From Thiobacillus sp. 65-1059 (GTDB lineage: Bacteria > Pseudomonadota > Gammaproteobacteria > Burkholderiales > Thiobacillaceae), in assembly GCA_001897675.1 (NCBI GenBank), contig MKUE01000079.1, forward strand, positions 1-64,000: 64,000 nt of DNA, written 5' to 3'. Position numbers and translations under genes: made by a program. Shown here one piece after another: positions 1 to 11,213 of the stretch. Numbering within the stretch: position 1 is the stretch's first letter; each line of letters starts with the position of its first letter. Below the pieces are notes generated by a model that saw nothing but the letters and a program-made list of their open reading frames with translations, had not been told where the DNA came from and did no database searches.

Positions 1-120
1 ATCGAACTCGGCCAGCCGATAATCGAAGGGAATCGACGCGGTGTAGCGTTTGACGATTTCGGAAACCGGCTCGGAAAAGCGGCCGGACCAGGCGGCGGGC
101 GGCGTCGATGACGTGCTCAT
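1..120 (-). CDS. argH: argininosuccinate lyase, N-terminal fragment
   Basis: Only the first 40 codons lie in the window; the gene runs off the left edge. The protein begins [20 protein letters not shown] and continues through a [18 protein letters not shown] stretch. This matches the highly conserved start of argininosuccinate lyase (W-GRF, then the segment leading into the D-Q/H-G-S-xAH region). The enzyme splits argininosuccinate into arginine and fumarate in the last step of arginine synthesis. It is divergent from the algZ-like kinase gene with only 17 bases between the two start codons, an argH/algZ arrangement known from other Beta- and Gammaproteobacteria. The call rests on 40 residues but the motif is distinctive. 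Confidence 0.85.
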   Translation of the reverse strand, partial: MSTSSTPPAAWSGRFSEPVSEIVKRYTASIPFDYRLAEFD

Positions 121-137
121 GGGGACAGAAGCGGGGA

Positions 138-1184
138 ATGAAAAGAAGGAATCATAACAACCGGCAGGTCGAATTGCCGAACTTCTGTCACCTCGGCGTG
201 ACCCTGCGCATCGCGCTGACGGTCGAGGCGGCGCTGGTGGCCGGGGTGGCGGCGCGCGTGGCGGATGCCCCGGCCTTCTGGGCGGAATTCGTCGCCCTGT
301 CTGCGCTGGCGCAGCCGGCGCTGCTGCTGACCCTGCTTGCGCTATGCGCGACGGGACGCTGGCTGCGCGGACTGCCATATCGCATGGGCGTGGGCGCCAC
401 CCTGCTGCTCGGCATGGCGGTTCCCGTGCTGGCGACGCTGTGGCTCGGTCCGCTGCTGGCCGGATCGCAGCCGGTTCCGCTGGCCGGCGTGGCGGCGTTC
501 GCGCTGCTGCTCGGCGCCGGCCTGTTGGCCTATTTCAACCTGCGTGCCCGCGCCCTGTCGCCCGCCATCACCGAGGCGCGGCTGCAGGCCCTGCAGGCGC
601 GCATCCGTCCGCATTTCCTGTTCAACAGCCTGAACGCCGTGCTGTCGCTGGTGCGCAGCGATCCGCGCCGGGCCGAACACGCGCTGGAAAACATGGCCGA
701 CCTGTTCCGTGCGCTGATGGGCAACGCCAGCCAGCTGGCGCCGCTGGAGGACGAAGTCGCGCTCACCCGTGCCTATCTGGAGCTGGAGCAACTGCGCCTG
801 GGCGACCGCCTGCAGGTGGTCTGGCACATCCATAAAATGCCGGCGGACGCGCTGATTCCTCCGCTGGTGGTTCAGCCGCTGGTGGAGAACGCGGTCTACC
901 ACGGCATCGAGCCGCTGACCGACGGCGGCGAAATCAGCCTCAATATCTATCGCAGCGCCGACAAGGTGCACATCGTGGTGCGCAACCCGATCGCCGCCGA
1001 TGCCGGCCGCCACAAGGGCAACCGCATCGCGCTGGCGAACATCCGCGAGCGCCTGTTGCTGCACTTCGACCTCGACGCGCAGCTCAAGTTGGAGCCGCTG
1101 GGCGCCGTTTATCAGGTGCATATCGTCATTCCCTACACCCGTGAACGCACCCAACCCGCCCCTGCGCGTCCTCATCGTCGATGA
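138..1184 (+). CDS. algZ: LytS/AlgZ-family sensor histidine kinase
   Basis: Membrane-bound histidine kinase of 348 residues. Roughly residues 20-135 hold four hydrophobic segments. The His_kinase domain follows with the [15 protein letters not shown] phosphoacceptor motif near residue 159. A HATPase_c domain has its N-box at [15 protein letters not shown] (about 244) and a late G-rich NIRERL region. The ATG at 138 is preferred over an in-frame ATG at 108 because GCGGGGA sits just upstream and the longer form would overlap argH. The stop overlaps the GTG start of the response regulator by 44 bases, so the two are translationally coupled. The family (AlgZ/FimS) signals to LytTR regulators such as AlgR; the stimulus cannot be read from the sequence. 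Confidence 0.85.
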   Translation: MKRRNHNNRQVELPNFCHLGVTLRIALTVEAALVAGVAARVADAPAFWAEFVALSALAQPALLLTLLALCATGRWLRGLPYRMGVGATLLLGMAVPVLATLWLGPLLAGSQPVPLAGVAAFALLLGAGLLAYFNLRARALSPAITEARLQALQARIRPHFLFNSLNAVLSLVRSDPRRAEHALENMADLFRALMGNASQLAPLEDEVALTRAYLELEQLRLGDRLQVVWHIHKMPADALIPPLVVQPLVENAVYHGIEPLTDGGEISLNIYRSADKVHIVVRNPIAADAGRHKGNRIALANIRERLLLHFDLDAQLKLEPLGAVYQVHIVIPYTRERTQPAPARPHRR

Positions 1185-1911
1185 CGAGGCGCCCGCGCGT
1201 CATCGCCTGCGCGACGTGCTGGCGGATTGCGCCGACGAACTGGCGGTCGACATCGTCGGCGAAGCCGACAACGGGCTGGATGCGCTGAACCAGGCGCAGC
1301 AAAAACCGGTCGACGCGGTGCTGCTCGATATCCGCATGCCCGGCATGGACGGCCTCGAATGCGCTGCCCACCTCAACCGGCTGGCGGCTCCCCCCGCCAT
1401 CATCTTCAGCACCGCCTACGATGCCTATGCCTGCCAGGCGTTCGATCTCAACGCGGTCGACTACCTGCTGAAACCGGTGCGCGCCGACCGGCTGCTGCGC
1501 GCCCTGTCGCGGGCGCAGAGCTTGAGCGCCAGCGTGCTCGACCGATTGCGCGACGTCCACCCCAAGGCGCGCAGCCATCTGTCGGTCAACGAGAAAGGCC
1601 GCGTCGTGCTGATTCCGGCGGCAGACATCCTCTATCTCAAGGCGGAGTTCAAATATGTCACCGTGCGCACCGCCGCCCGCGAATTTCTTATCGAGGAATC
1701 GCTGGTCCGGCTGGAGAACGAGTTCGGCGAGCGCTTCCTGCGGGTCCACCGCAACTGCCTGGTGGCCACTGCGCGCATCCGCGAAATCGGCAAGCTGCCC
1801 GGCGACGAGGACGGCCATTTCTTGCGGCTGGACGGACTGGACGAACATCTGATGGTCAGCCGGCGCCAGTATTCCGCGCTGCGTGAAAAATTAGTTAAAC
1901 ATAAACAATGA
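1141..1911 (+). CDS. algR: LytTR-family response regulator (AlgR-like)
   Basis: A 256-residue response regulator that starts at a GTG inside the kinase gene. The receiver domain begins [13 protein letters not shown] (acidic pair near residue 11). The phosphoacceptor is the Asp of LLDIRMPGMDG near residue 63, and the late receiver Lys is in YLLKPVRADR. A LytTR DNA-binding domain (about residues 145-250) includes LYLKAEFKYVTVRT and FLRVHRNCLVA, typical for AlgR/LytR. It is the partner of the kinase immediately upstream. Regulators of this family bind short direct repeats and often control exopolysaccharide, pili or motility. Whether it acts on the EPS locus 43 kb away is only a possibility. A Rho-independent terminator lies about 125 bases downstream. 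Confidence 0.88.
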   Translation: MNAPNPPLRVLIVDDEAPARHRLRDVLADCADELAVDIVGEADNGLDALNQAQQKPVDAVLLDIRMPGMDGLECAAHLNRLAAPPAIIFSTAYDAYACQAFDLNAVDYLLKPVRADRLLRALSRAQSLSASVLDRLRDVHPKARSHLSVNEKGRVVLIPAADILYLKAEFKYVTVRTAAREFLIEESLVRLENEFGERFLRVHRNCLVATARIREIGKLPGDEDGHFLRLDGLDEHLMVSRRQYSALREKLVKHKQ

Positions 1912-1924
1912 GTTGCTTTGCTTC

Positions 1925-1940
1925 TACAACTAAAGTTGTA
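1925..1940. repeat. short perfect inverted repeat downstream of algR
   Basis: TACAACT, a two-base AA spacer and AGTTGTA form a perfect 7-bp inverted repeat 13 bases after the algR stop codon. It has no T-run, so it is not itself a terminator. It could be an operator or a small mRNA 3' hairpin. The function is unknown. Confidence 0.4.
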
Positions 1941-2037
1941 TAGCCAGATCCGGACCCCCTGCGTAGGATGAACCGGCTTGCTGCTTGTGCTGCAGGCAGG
2001 AAGTTCTCCGCAACGAGGGGCAGAAACCCCCGGTTCC

Positions 2038-2067
2038 GCCGGGTTCGCAAGAACCCGGCATTTTTTT
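2038..2067 (+). terminator. Rho-independent terminator after algZ-algR
   Basis: A 9-bp perfect stem (GCCGGGTTC / GAACCCGGC) closes on a GCAA tetraloop and is followed, after one A, by seven T residues. Its position 126 bases after the algR stop marks the end of the algZ-algR transcript and separates it from the Nudix gene. Confidence 0.88.
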
Positions 2068-2104
2068 GCCCGCGCCTGCGGCCGGCATCGCTATCATGGC
2101 GGCC

Positions 2105-2719
2105 ATGGAAAACGATACCCCCGAGCTTCACCTGCAAGAGGCAGGCCATGGTTGTAAAGACGCTGAAGCGTCAACAACCACGCTCACCGAAACCGGACTG
2201 GAGAGCGAAACCGTCTTCAAGGGACGGCTGATGCACGTCAAACGCGACCGCGTGCGCCTGCCCAACGGCGCCGAATCGACGCGCGAATACATCGTCCATC
2301 CCGGCGCCGTCGTCGTCATCCCGGTGTTCGGCAACGGCGACCTGCTGCTGGAGCGCCAGCACCGCTATCCGCTGCACCGCGATTTCATCGAGCTGCCGGC
2401 CGGCAAGATCGATCCCGGCGAGGACGACCTCACCTGCGCGAAGCGGGAACTGGAAGAGGAAACCGGCTATACCGCGGGCGAGTGGCGCGAGGTCACCACC
2501 ATCTACCCCTGCATCGGCTATTCCGACGAGCGGCTGGCGTTCTACCTGGCGCGCGGGCTGGAACCCGGCAACCACGGCCGCGACCACGACGAGTTCCTGG
2601 AAATCCTGCGGGTGCCGTTCGGCGAGGCGATGGACTGGGTTCGCAATGGCAAGATCTGCGAAACCAAGACCGTGATCGGGCTGTTCTGGCTGGAGAAGAT
2701 GCTGCAGCAGGGCTGGTGA
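2105..2719 (+). CDS. nudF: Nudix hydrolase, ADP-ribose pyrophosphatase type
   Basis: A 204-residue Nudix enzyme that probably cleaves ADP-ribose to AMP and ribose 5-phosphate. The Nudix box is complete at GKIDPGEDDLTCAKRELEEE followed by TG (pattern G-x5-E-x7-RE-L-xEE-xG). The upstream EYIVHPGAVVVIPVF and downstream PCIGYSDERLAFYLA segments are typical of the NudF/YqiE group. The start is uncertain: ATG 2105 is used here and ATG 2096 is in frame nine bases earlier; neither has a clear ribosome site. Residues about 6-27 have no counterpart that I recognise in this family and are encoded by a DNA hairpin (see the repeat at 2150). The gene is convergent with metH, with 18 bases between stops. 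Confidence 0.85.
   Translation: MENDTPELHLQEAGHGCKDAEASTTTLTETGLESETVFKGRLMHVKRDRVRLPNGAESTREYIVHPGAVVVIPVFGNGDLLLERQHRYPLHRDFIELPAGKIDPGEDDLTCAKRELEEETGYTAGEWREVTTIYPCIGYSDERLAFYLARGLEPGNHGRDHDEFLEILRVPFGEAMDWVRNGKICETKTVIGLFWLEKMLQQGW
2150..2179. repeat. nested inverted repeat inside the 5' end of the Nudix gene
   Basis: Two nested arms pair here: GGTTGT with ACAACC (outer) and GACGCT with AGCGTC (inner, two-base loop), with a small AAA/A bulge between. The hairpin is translated as part of the N-terminal extension of the Nudix protein. It could be a small palindromic insertion element or a regulatory mRNA structure. The assignment as mobile is inference. Confidence 0.5.
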
Positions 2720-2737
2720 ACCCTGCCCGGCAAGCCG

Positions 2738-6424
<3,687 letters not shown>

Positions 6425-6452
6425 GGCGGTCGGCAGAAGCGGAGAACGCTGC

Positions 6453-6458
6453 ATTATA
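6453..6458 (-). promoter_or_regulatory. putative -10 box of metH
   Basis: On the minus strand a perfect TATAAT lies 28 bases upstream of the metH ATG, which would give a leader of roughly 20-25 bases. No good -35 hexamer is seen at 16-18 bases spacing (GCGGGA is the nearest), so this is a -10-only call. Confidence 0.4.
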
Positions 6459-6616
6459 TAAGGTCCGCCACCGCGTCCCGCTGCGCCCCGCACGGGCTTA
6501 ACGAGTTTCTGCCGCTTTAGTCCGGCTCTAGACAGGGGGAATCCGGCGGAGCAGGGGCAGGGTACGCGGGCGTCCGCTGGCGCAGCCCGCGCTGAATGCC
6601 GCCGAACACATCCTGG

Positions 6617-6639
6617 CCGCCGCATCGGCGGGGTTTTTT
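6617..6639 (+). terminator. terminator-like hairpin between metH and the rhodanese gene
   Basis: CCGCCG, loop CAT, CGGCGG, then GG and six T residues. On the plus strand it looks like an intrinsic terminator 56 bases before the rhodanese start. No plus-strand gene immediately upstream needs it, so it may act as an attenuator or block read-through that is antisense to metH. Confidence 0.4.
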
Positions 6640-6694
6640 CGCCCGTGCGGGCAAGTGCTGCTATGGTGGAAGCACGATTGCACAGGAGCCCGGC

Positions 6695-7081
6695 ATGAAG
6701 CAGTTCAGCCCCACCGAAGCGCATGCTTTTTTACAGCAGCACCCCGAAGCCGTGTTCATCGACTGCCGCTCGGAGATCGAATATCTTTTTGTCGGCCATC
6801 CGATCGGCGCGATCCACGTCGCCTGGCAGGATGGCCCGGACTGGGACGTCAACCCGGACTTTCTCGGCCATGCGCGCAAGGCGGCGTCGGCCAACCGCCC
6901 GGTGGTGCTGATCTGCCGCTCGGGCCGCCGCTCGGCCGACGCCGGGCGCTACCTGGAAAAGTACGGCTTTCCCGAGGTGTACAACGTCGAGCACGGCTTC
7001 GAGGGCGACATGGACGAATCGCGCCATCGCAGCACCAGGAACGGCTGGCGCTTCGACGGCCTGCCGTGGGAACAGACTTGA
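6695..7081 (+). CDS. rhodanese-like domain protein
   Basis: A 128-residue single-domain rhodanese (sulfurtransferase fold). The catalytic loop is CRSGRRS with the active Cys at about residue 74, and the usual [10 protein letters not shown] and [10 protein letters not shown] segments are present. CAGGAG seven bases before the ATG at 6695 supports this start. Stand-alone rhodaneses of this type carry persulfide sulfur; the acceptor is unknown. The C-terminus ([13 protein letters not shown]) is typical of proteobacterial members of this size. It is convergent with the VIT transporter gene. Confidence 0.85.
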   Translation: MKQFSPTEAHAFLQQHPEAVFIDCRSEIEYLFVGHPIGAIHVAWQDGPDWDVNPDFLGHARKAASANRPVVLICRSGRRSADAGRYLEKYGFPEVYNVEHGFEGDMDESRHRSTRNGWRFDGLPWEQT

Positions 7082-7125
7082 TGTTTTTCCGGGCGTCCGT
7101 GTGCCCGGCGTGGGCGGAGGAATGT

Positions 7126-8157
7126 TCAGCCCAGCGTCACGCCCAGCCAGGCGCCGATGAAATACGTGGCCAATCCCGCCGCGCCGCCGATGCCGAGCAT
7201 GCGCACGCCGGAGAGCGCGGCGTGGCGCCCGGTGAACAGACTCATGCTGGCGCCGACGGCGAACAGCCCGAGCGCGGTCAGCGCGATCGAGATCGTCAGC
7301 GCACTGCCGTGGCCGAACAGGAAAGGCAACAGCGGCAGCGCGGCACCGGCAGTGAAGGCCGAAAAGGAGGAAGCCGCCGCCACCCAGGGTGAGCCGAGTT
7401 CGTCGGGGTTGAGGCCGAGTTCCTCGCGCGCCAGCGTGTCGAGCGCACGTTCGGGGTCCTGCATCAGGGACTCGGCCACCTGCTTCGCCTGTTCGGCGTC
7501 CATGCCCTTGGCGGCGTAGATCAGCGCCAGTTCGGCCGCTTCTTCGCGCGGATATTTTTCCAGCTCGTCGCGCTCCAGTCCGATCTGGTACTCGAACATT
7601 TCGCGCTGCGAGCGCACCGAAATGTATTCCCCCGCCGCCATCGAAAATGCGCCCGCCAGCAGTCCGGCCACGCCAGTCAGCACGATGACGGCCGGTTCCG
7701 GCGCTGCGCCGGCCACGCCGTAGATCAGCGCGGCGTTCGATACCAGCCCGTCGTTGACGCCGAACACCCCGGCGCGCAGGACGTTGCCGGCGGTGCCGTT
7801 CTGGTGGCGCTTGCCGATGTCGTCGCGCCGCACCGGCATACCGTGCGGCGGGGTTTGCGCATACAGCGCCATGCCGCGCACCTTCATCGCCGCCAGCACG
7901 CCGCGCATGGCCCGCGGCCCGAAAGCGCGGGTGAGTCCGGCGACGAGGCGGGCGCGCAGGCCGGGCCGGAAAGCCGCCGGCGCCGCGCCGCCGCTGCGGG
8001 CGATGGCGGCCAGCCAGATGTCCGCCTGCTCGTCGGCAGCCTGCGCCAGTTCGTCGAACAGCGCTGCGCGCGGGGTGTCGCGCTCGCACTCGGCCACCGC
8101 GCGGTAGAGCCAGGCCGAGCGTTTTTCTTCCTGCCAGGCTTGACGCGGATCGCTCAT
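7126..8157 (-). CDS. VIT1/CCC1-family metal transporter with N-terminal ferritin-like domain
   Basis: A 343-residue protein. The first 130 residues form a helical, Glu-rich rubrerythrin-like region (WLYRAVAECERDT, LAQAADEQADIW). The rest is a VIT family membrane domain with GVFGVNDGLVSNAALIYGVAG, GAFSMAAGEYISVRSQRE and three C-terminal membrane segments. The family moves Fe2+ or Mn2+ out of the cytosol; in bacteria the ferritin-like part is thought to sense or bind the metal. The ATG overlaps the comM stop by four bases (ATGA), so it is co-transcribed with comM and ubiK, with no obvious functional link. Confidence 0.85.
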   Translation of the reverse strand: MSDPRQAWQEEKRSAWLYRAVAECERDTPRAALFDELAQAADEQADIWLAAIARSGGAAPAAFRPGLRARLVAGLTRAFGPRAMRGVLAAMKVRGMALYAQTPPHGMPVRRDDIGKRHQNGTAGNVLRAGVFGVNDGLVSNAALIYGVAGAAPEPAVIVLTGVAGLLAGAFSMAAGEYISVRSQREMFEYQIGLERDELEKYPREEAAELALIYAAKGMDAEQAKQVAESLMQDPERALDTLAREELGLNPDELGSPWVAAASSFSAFTAGAALPLLPFLFGHGSALTISIALTALGLFAVGASMSLFTGRHAALSGVRMLGIGGAAGLATYFIGAWLGVTLG

Positions 8158-9644
8158 GCCGCCTGTCTCCGGTACTGGATGGCCTCGGCGAGGTGGACGG
8201 ACGTGATGGCCTCGCTGCCGGCGAGATCGGCCACGCTGCGCGCGAGCCGGAGCACGCGGTGGTAGGCGCGAGCCGACAGGTTGAGGCGTGCGATCGCCTG
8301 CTTCAGCAGGGCTTCGCTGGCCGCATCCAGGGCGCAGTGGCGGTCGATTTCCTGGGTGCCGAGCGCGGCGTTGGGTTTGCCCTGGCGCGCCATCTGACGC
8401 TCGCGCGCCGCCTGCACGCGGGCGCGGATGGCGGCGCTGGGCTCGCCCGCAGCAGCCTGCATCAGCTCGTCCTGGGTCAGCGCGGGCACGCTGACCTGGA
8501 TGTCGATGCGGTCGAGCAGCGGACCGGAAATGCGCCCGCGATAACGCGCGATCTGGTCCGGGGTGTCGCGGCAGGCCTGGGTGGGATGGCCGAGGTAGCC
8601 GCAGGGGCAGGGATTCATCGCCGCCACAAGCTGGAAGCGCGCCGGGAAATCGGCCTGTCGCGCCGCGCGCGAAATGGTGATGTGGCCGGTTTCCAGCGGT
8701 TCGCGCAGCACTTCCAGCACCTGCCGCGAGAACTCCGGCAGCTCGTCGAGAAACAGCACGCCGTGGTGCGCCAGCGAAATTTCGCCCGGGCGCGGATTGC
8801 CGCCGCCGCCCACCAGCGCCACCGCGGATGCGGTGTGGTGCGGCGCGCGGAACGGCCGGCGCTGCCAGTGCCGGTGCTGGAAACCGCCGTTGAGCGATTG
8901 CAGCGCGGCGGCTTCCAGCGCCTCGGTCTCGTCCATCGCCGGCAGGATGCCGGGAAAGCGCGCGGCCAGCATCGACTTGCCGGTGCCGGGCGGTCCCGCC
9001 AGCAGCACCGAATGGCCGCCCGCGGCGGCGACTTCGAGCGCGCGCTTGGTGGCGGCCTGGCCTTTGACGTCGGCAAAGTCGGGATAGTCCGGCGCGAGCG
9101 GAACGGCATCCGGTTCGGGCGCGGCGAGCGCGGCCTGCCCCGCGAGCCAGGCGCAGACCTCGAGCAGGCTGGCCGCCCCCAGCGTCTCCACGCCGCGGGC
9201 CAATGCGGCCTCGCTGGCCGATTGCGCGGGCAGCACCAACTGCCGCTGCGCCGCGCGGGTGGCCAGCGCCATCGCCAGCGCGCCGCGCACCGGGCGCAGT
9301 TCGCCGGTCAGCGCGAGTTCGCCGGCGAATTCGGTGTGCCTGAACTTGTCGGCGGGAACCTGCCCGGAGGCGGCGAGGATCGCCAGCGCGATCGGCAGAT
9401 CGAAGCGCCCGGATTCCTTGGGCAGATCGGCCGGCGCCAGGTTGACCGTGATGCGCCGCGCCGGGAATTCGTAGCGTGCGTTCTGGATCGCCGCGCGCAC
9501 GCGGTCGCGCGCCTCCTTCACTTCGGTTTCGGGCAGGCCGACCAGCGTGAATGCCGGCAAGCCGTTGGCCAGGTGCGCCTCGACCACGACCTCGGGCGCG
9601 TGCATGCCGTTTAACGCCCGGCTTTTGACGACGGCGACGGCCAT
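8154..9644 (-). CDS. comM: YifB/ComM family Mg-chelatase-like AAA+ ATPase
   Basis: A 496-residue protein with an N-terminal Lon-like/ChlI fold (VVVEAHLANGLPAFTLVGLPE onward), a Walker A GPPGTGKS at residues 217-224, Walker B in LFLDELPEF, and the Mg-chelatase C-terminal domain (CPCGYLGHP, then SARAYHRVLRLARSVADLAG). ComM is a hexameric helicase that promotes branch migration during natural transformation in competent Proteobacteria. It starts four bases after the ubiK stop and overlaps the next gene, which indicates one transcript. Confidence 0.93.
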   Translation of the reverse strand: MAVAVVKSRALNGMHAPEVVVEAHLANGLPAFTLVGLPETEVKEARDRVRAAIQNARYEFPARRITVNLAPADLPKESGRFDLPIALAILAASGQVPADKFRHTEFAGELALTGELRPVRGALAMALATRAAQRQLVLPAQSASEAALARGVETLGAASLLEVCAWLAGQAALAAPEPDAVPLAPDYPDFADVKGQAATKRALEVAAAGGHSVLLAGPPGTGKSMLAARFPGILPAMDETEALEAAALQSLNGGFQHRHWQRRPFRAPHHTASAVALVGGGGNPRPGEISLAHHGVLFLDELPEFSRQVLEVLREPLETGHITISRAARQADFPARFQLVAAMNPCPCGYLGHPTQACRDTPDQIARYRGRISGPLLDRIDIQVSVPALTQDELMQAAAGEPSAAIRARVQAARERQMARQGKPNAALGTQEIDRHCALDAASEALLKQAIARLNLSARAYHRVLRLARSVADLAGSEAITSVHLAEAIQYRRQAA

Positions 9645-9648
9645 TTTT

Positions 9649-9912
9649 TTATTCTTCTTCGCGCTGCTGCTTTTCCAGTTCGGCCAGGCGGGCTTCCAGC
9701 TGCGCGAGCTTTTCGCGGGTGCGCGCCAGCACTTCGGTCTGCACGTCGAATTCCTCGCGGCTCACCATGTCGAGCTTGCCAAGCATCGAGGTGAGCCCGG
9801 CCTTGAGGTTCTGTTCGATGTCCTTGGCGGGCGACTGTTTCAACGCCTCGCCCAGCTTGCCGACCAGATCGTTGATGAATGCGGGGGTGGGAAATTTCGG
9901 ATTCGGGTTCAT
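9649..9912 (-). CDS. ubiK: ubiquinone biosynthesis accessory factor UbiK (BMFP)
   Basis: An 87-residue protein. It begins with [17 protein letters not shown], runs through [14 protein letters not shown], and ends in a coiled coil ([22 protein letters not shown]). This is the layout of the UbiK/BMFP family, a small membrane-associated trimer needed for efficient aerobic ubiquinone synthesis through UbiJ. The ATG at 9912 gives the usual family length; a longer frame upstream is unsupported. It is the first gene of the ubiK-comM-VIT run and is divergent from the NtrC/sigma-54 controlled porin gene. Confidence 0.9.
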   Translation of the reverse strand: MNPNPKFPTPAFINDLVGKLGEALKQSPAKDIEQNLKAGLTSMLGKLDMVSREEFDVQTEVLARTREKLAQLEARLAELEKQQREEE

Positions 9913-9982
9913 GGCGCTCTCCAGTAAGCGGAGAGTGTACAAGCACTGCGTCGATCCGGCGCAGCGGCAGGCCGTGGCGCGC

Positions 9983-9999
9983 AGCACAAAGAGGGTGCA
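9983..9999. promoter_or_regulatory. putative NtrC binding site 1
   Basis: AGCAC-N7-GTGCA matches the NtrC dyad consensus TGCAC-N7-GTGCA with one arm base differing. The centre is about 128 bases upstream of the predicted sigma-54 transcription start. It is 31 bp from the second site, close to three helical turns. Confidence 0.65.
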
Positions 10000-10013
10000 T
10001 GGCGTTTTCATGG

Positions 10014-10030
10014 CGCACCACGAAAGTGCG
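10014..10030. promoter_or_regulatory. putative NtrC binding site 2
   Basis: CGCAC-N7-GTGCG keeps the symmetrical GCAC-N7-GTGC core of the NtrC dyad. The centre is about 97 bases upstream of the predicted transcription start, a usual distance for an enhancer-bound NtrC dimer. Confidence 0.65.
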
Positions 10031-10058
10031 GTCTATTCTTGATTTCACCAGTTTATTA

Positions 10059-10071
10059 ATTCAACCGTTTG
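10059..10071 (+). promoter_or_regulatory. putative IHF site
   Basis: ATTCAACCGTTTG matches the IHF consensus WATCAANNNNTTR at all but one defined position. It lies in an AT-rich stretch between the NtrC sites and the sigma-54 promoter, where IHF bending is expected. Confidence 0.45.
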
Positions 10072-10091
10072 TTTTTTAAATGAAATATTGT

Positions 10092-10108
10092 CTGGCACAG
10101 CTTGTGCT
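10092..10108 (+). promoter_or_regulatory. sigma-54 (-24/-12) promoter of the porin-glnK-amtB genes
   Basis: CTGGCAC with GG at 10094-10095 and GC at 10106-10107 gives the exact GG-N10-GC spacing of a sigma-54 promoter. The -24 element is perfect; the -12 element (TGTGCT) keeps GC and the following T. Predicted start near 10119, 35 bases before the porin ATG. Confidence 0.78.
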
Positions 10109-10153
10109 GAATGATGGGAGCGATCTTGCGCGTACTCATTTGGGAGACATTTC

Positions 10154-10846
10154 ATGAAAAAACTTGCCCACGCTGTGGTTGCGGCCGGCCTCGCGGGCGT
10201 GTCCGGCTTGGCCATGGCGGCTGAAGAAAGCAGCCCCCACAGCCTCACCGGCAACCTGGGGTTTGTCTCCGACTACGCCTTCCGCGGCGTTTCCCAGACC
10301 GACGAGGACCCGGCGATCCAGGGCGGTTTCGACTACGCCCACGCCAGCGGTTTCTATCTGGGAACCTGGGGGTCCAATGTCGAGTTCGGCGATGCCAACA
10401 TGGAATGGGACGTCTATGGCGGCTACAGCGGCAAGATCGCCGGCGATCTCGGCTACAACGTCGGCCTGCTCCAGTATTTCTACCCCGGCCTGTCCGATGC
10501 CGACACGCTCGAGGCCTACGCCGCCCTGACCTGGAAGGGATTCGGCCTGAAGGCCTCCTATAGCGCCACGGATTATTTCGGCGCTGCCGATTCCGACGGC
10601 ACGGTCTACTGGGACGCCAGCTTCAACTATGAGTTGCCCGCTGCGGTCATGCTCGGTCTTCACTATGGCTATACCGTGGGCGCAGGCGCCCAGGCTGACT
10701 ACGCGGACTGGAAGATCGGCGTCAGCAAGGAATTCGGCGGCTTCAACTTCGGCCTTGCCTATGTAGCCACCGACGACGACGGCGAGAAACTGTACGGCAA
10801 GTATGCCGACGACCGCGTCATTGTTTCAGTCGGCAAAACGTTCTGA
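10154..10846 (+). CDS. TorF family putative porin
   Basis: A 230-residue outer-membrane protein. A clear signal peptide (MKKLAHAVVAAGLAGVSGLAMA, cleaved before AEES) is followed by alternating aromatic/polar beta strands that end in the terminal Phe (VSVGKTF). The NLGFVSDYAFRGVSQT start of the mature part is the signature of the TorF (gcw_chp) family. In many Betaproteobacteria this gene sits directly before glnK-amtB, as here, suggesting a channel for a nitrogen source. GGGAGA lies shortly before the ATG. Expression is likely under NtrC and sigma-54 from the sites upstream. The substrate is not known. Confidence 0.85.
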   Translation: MKKLAHAVVAAGLAGVSGLAMAAEESSPHSLTGNLGFVSDYAFRGVSQTDEDPAIQGGFDYAHASGFYLGTWGSNVEFGDANMEWDVYGGYSGKIAGDLGYNVGLLQYFYPGLSDADTLEAYAALTWKGFGLKASYSATDYFGAADSDGTVYWDASFNYELPAAVMLGLHYGYTVGAGAQADYADWKIGVSKEFGGFNFGLAYVATDDDGEKLYGKYADDRVIVSVGKTF

Positions 10847-11203
<357 letters not shown>

Positions 11204-11213
11204 GGAGCCGATC

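Noticed and set aside
6425-6600. Cobalamin or SAH riboswitch upstream of metH
   Set aside because: The leader after the likely -10 box is only about 20-25 bases, and I could not find the conserved B12-box or SAH riboswitch core in the region.
7091-7113. Hairpin CCGGGC / GCCCGG between the rhodanese and VIT genes as a terminator
   Set aside because: The T-run precedes the stem on the plus strand and becomes an A-run after the stem on the minus strand, so neither direction gives a proper terminator.
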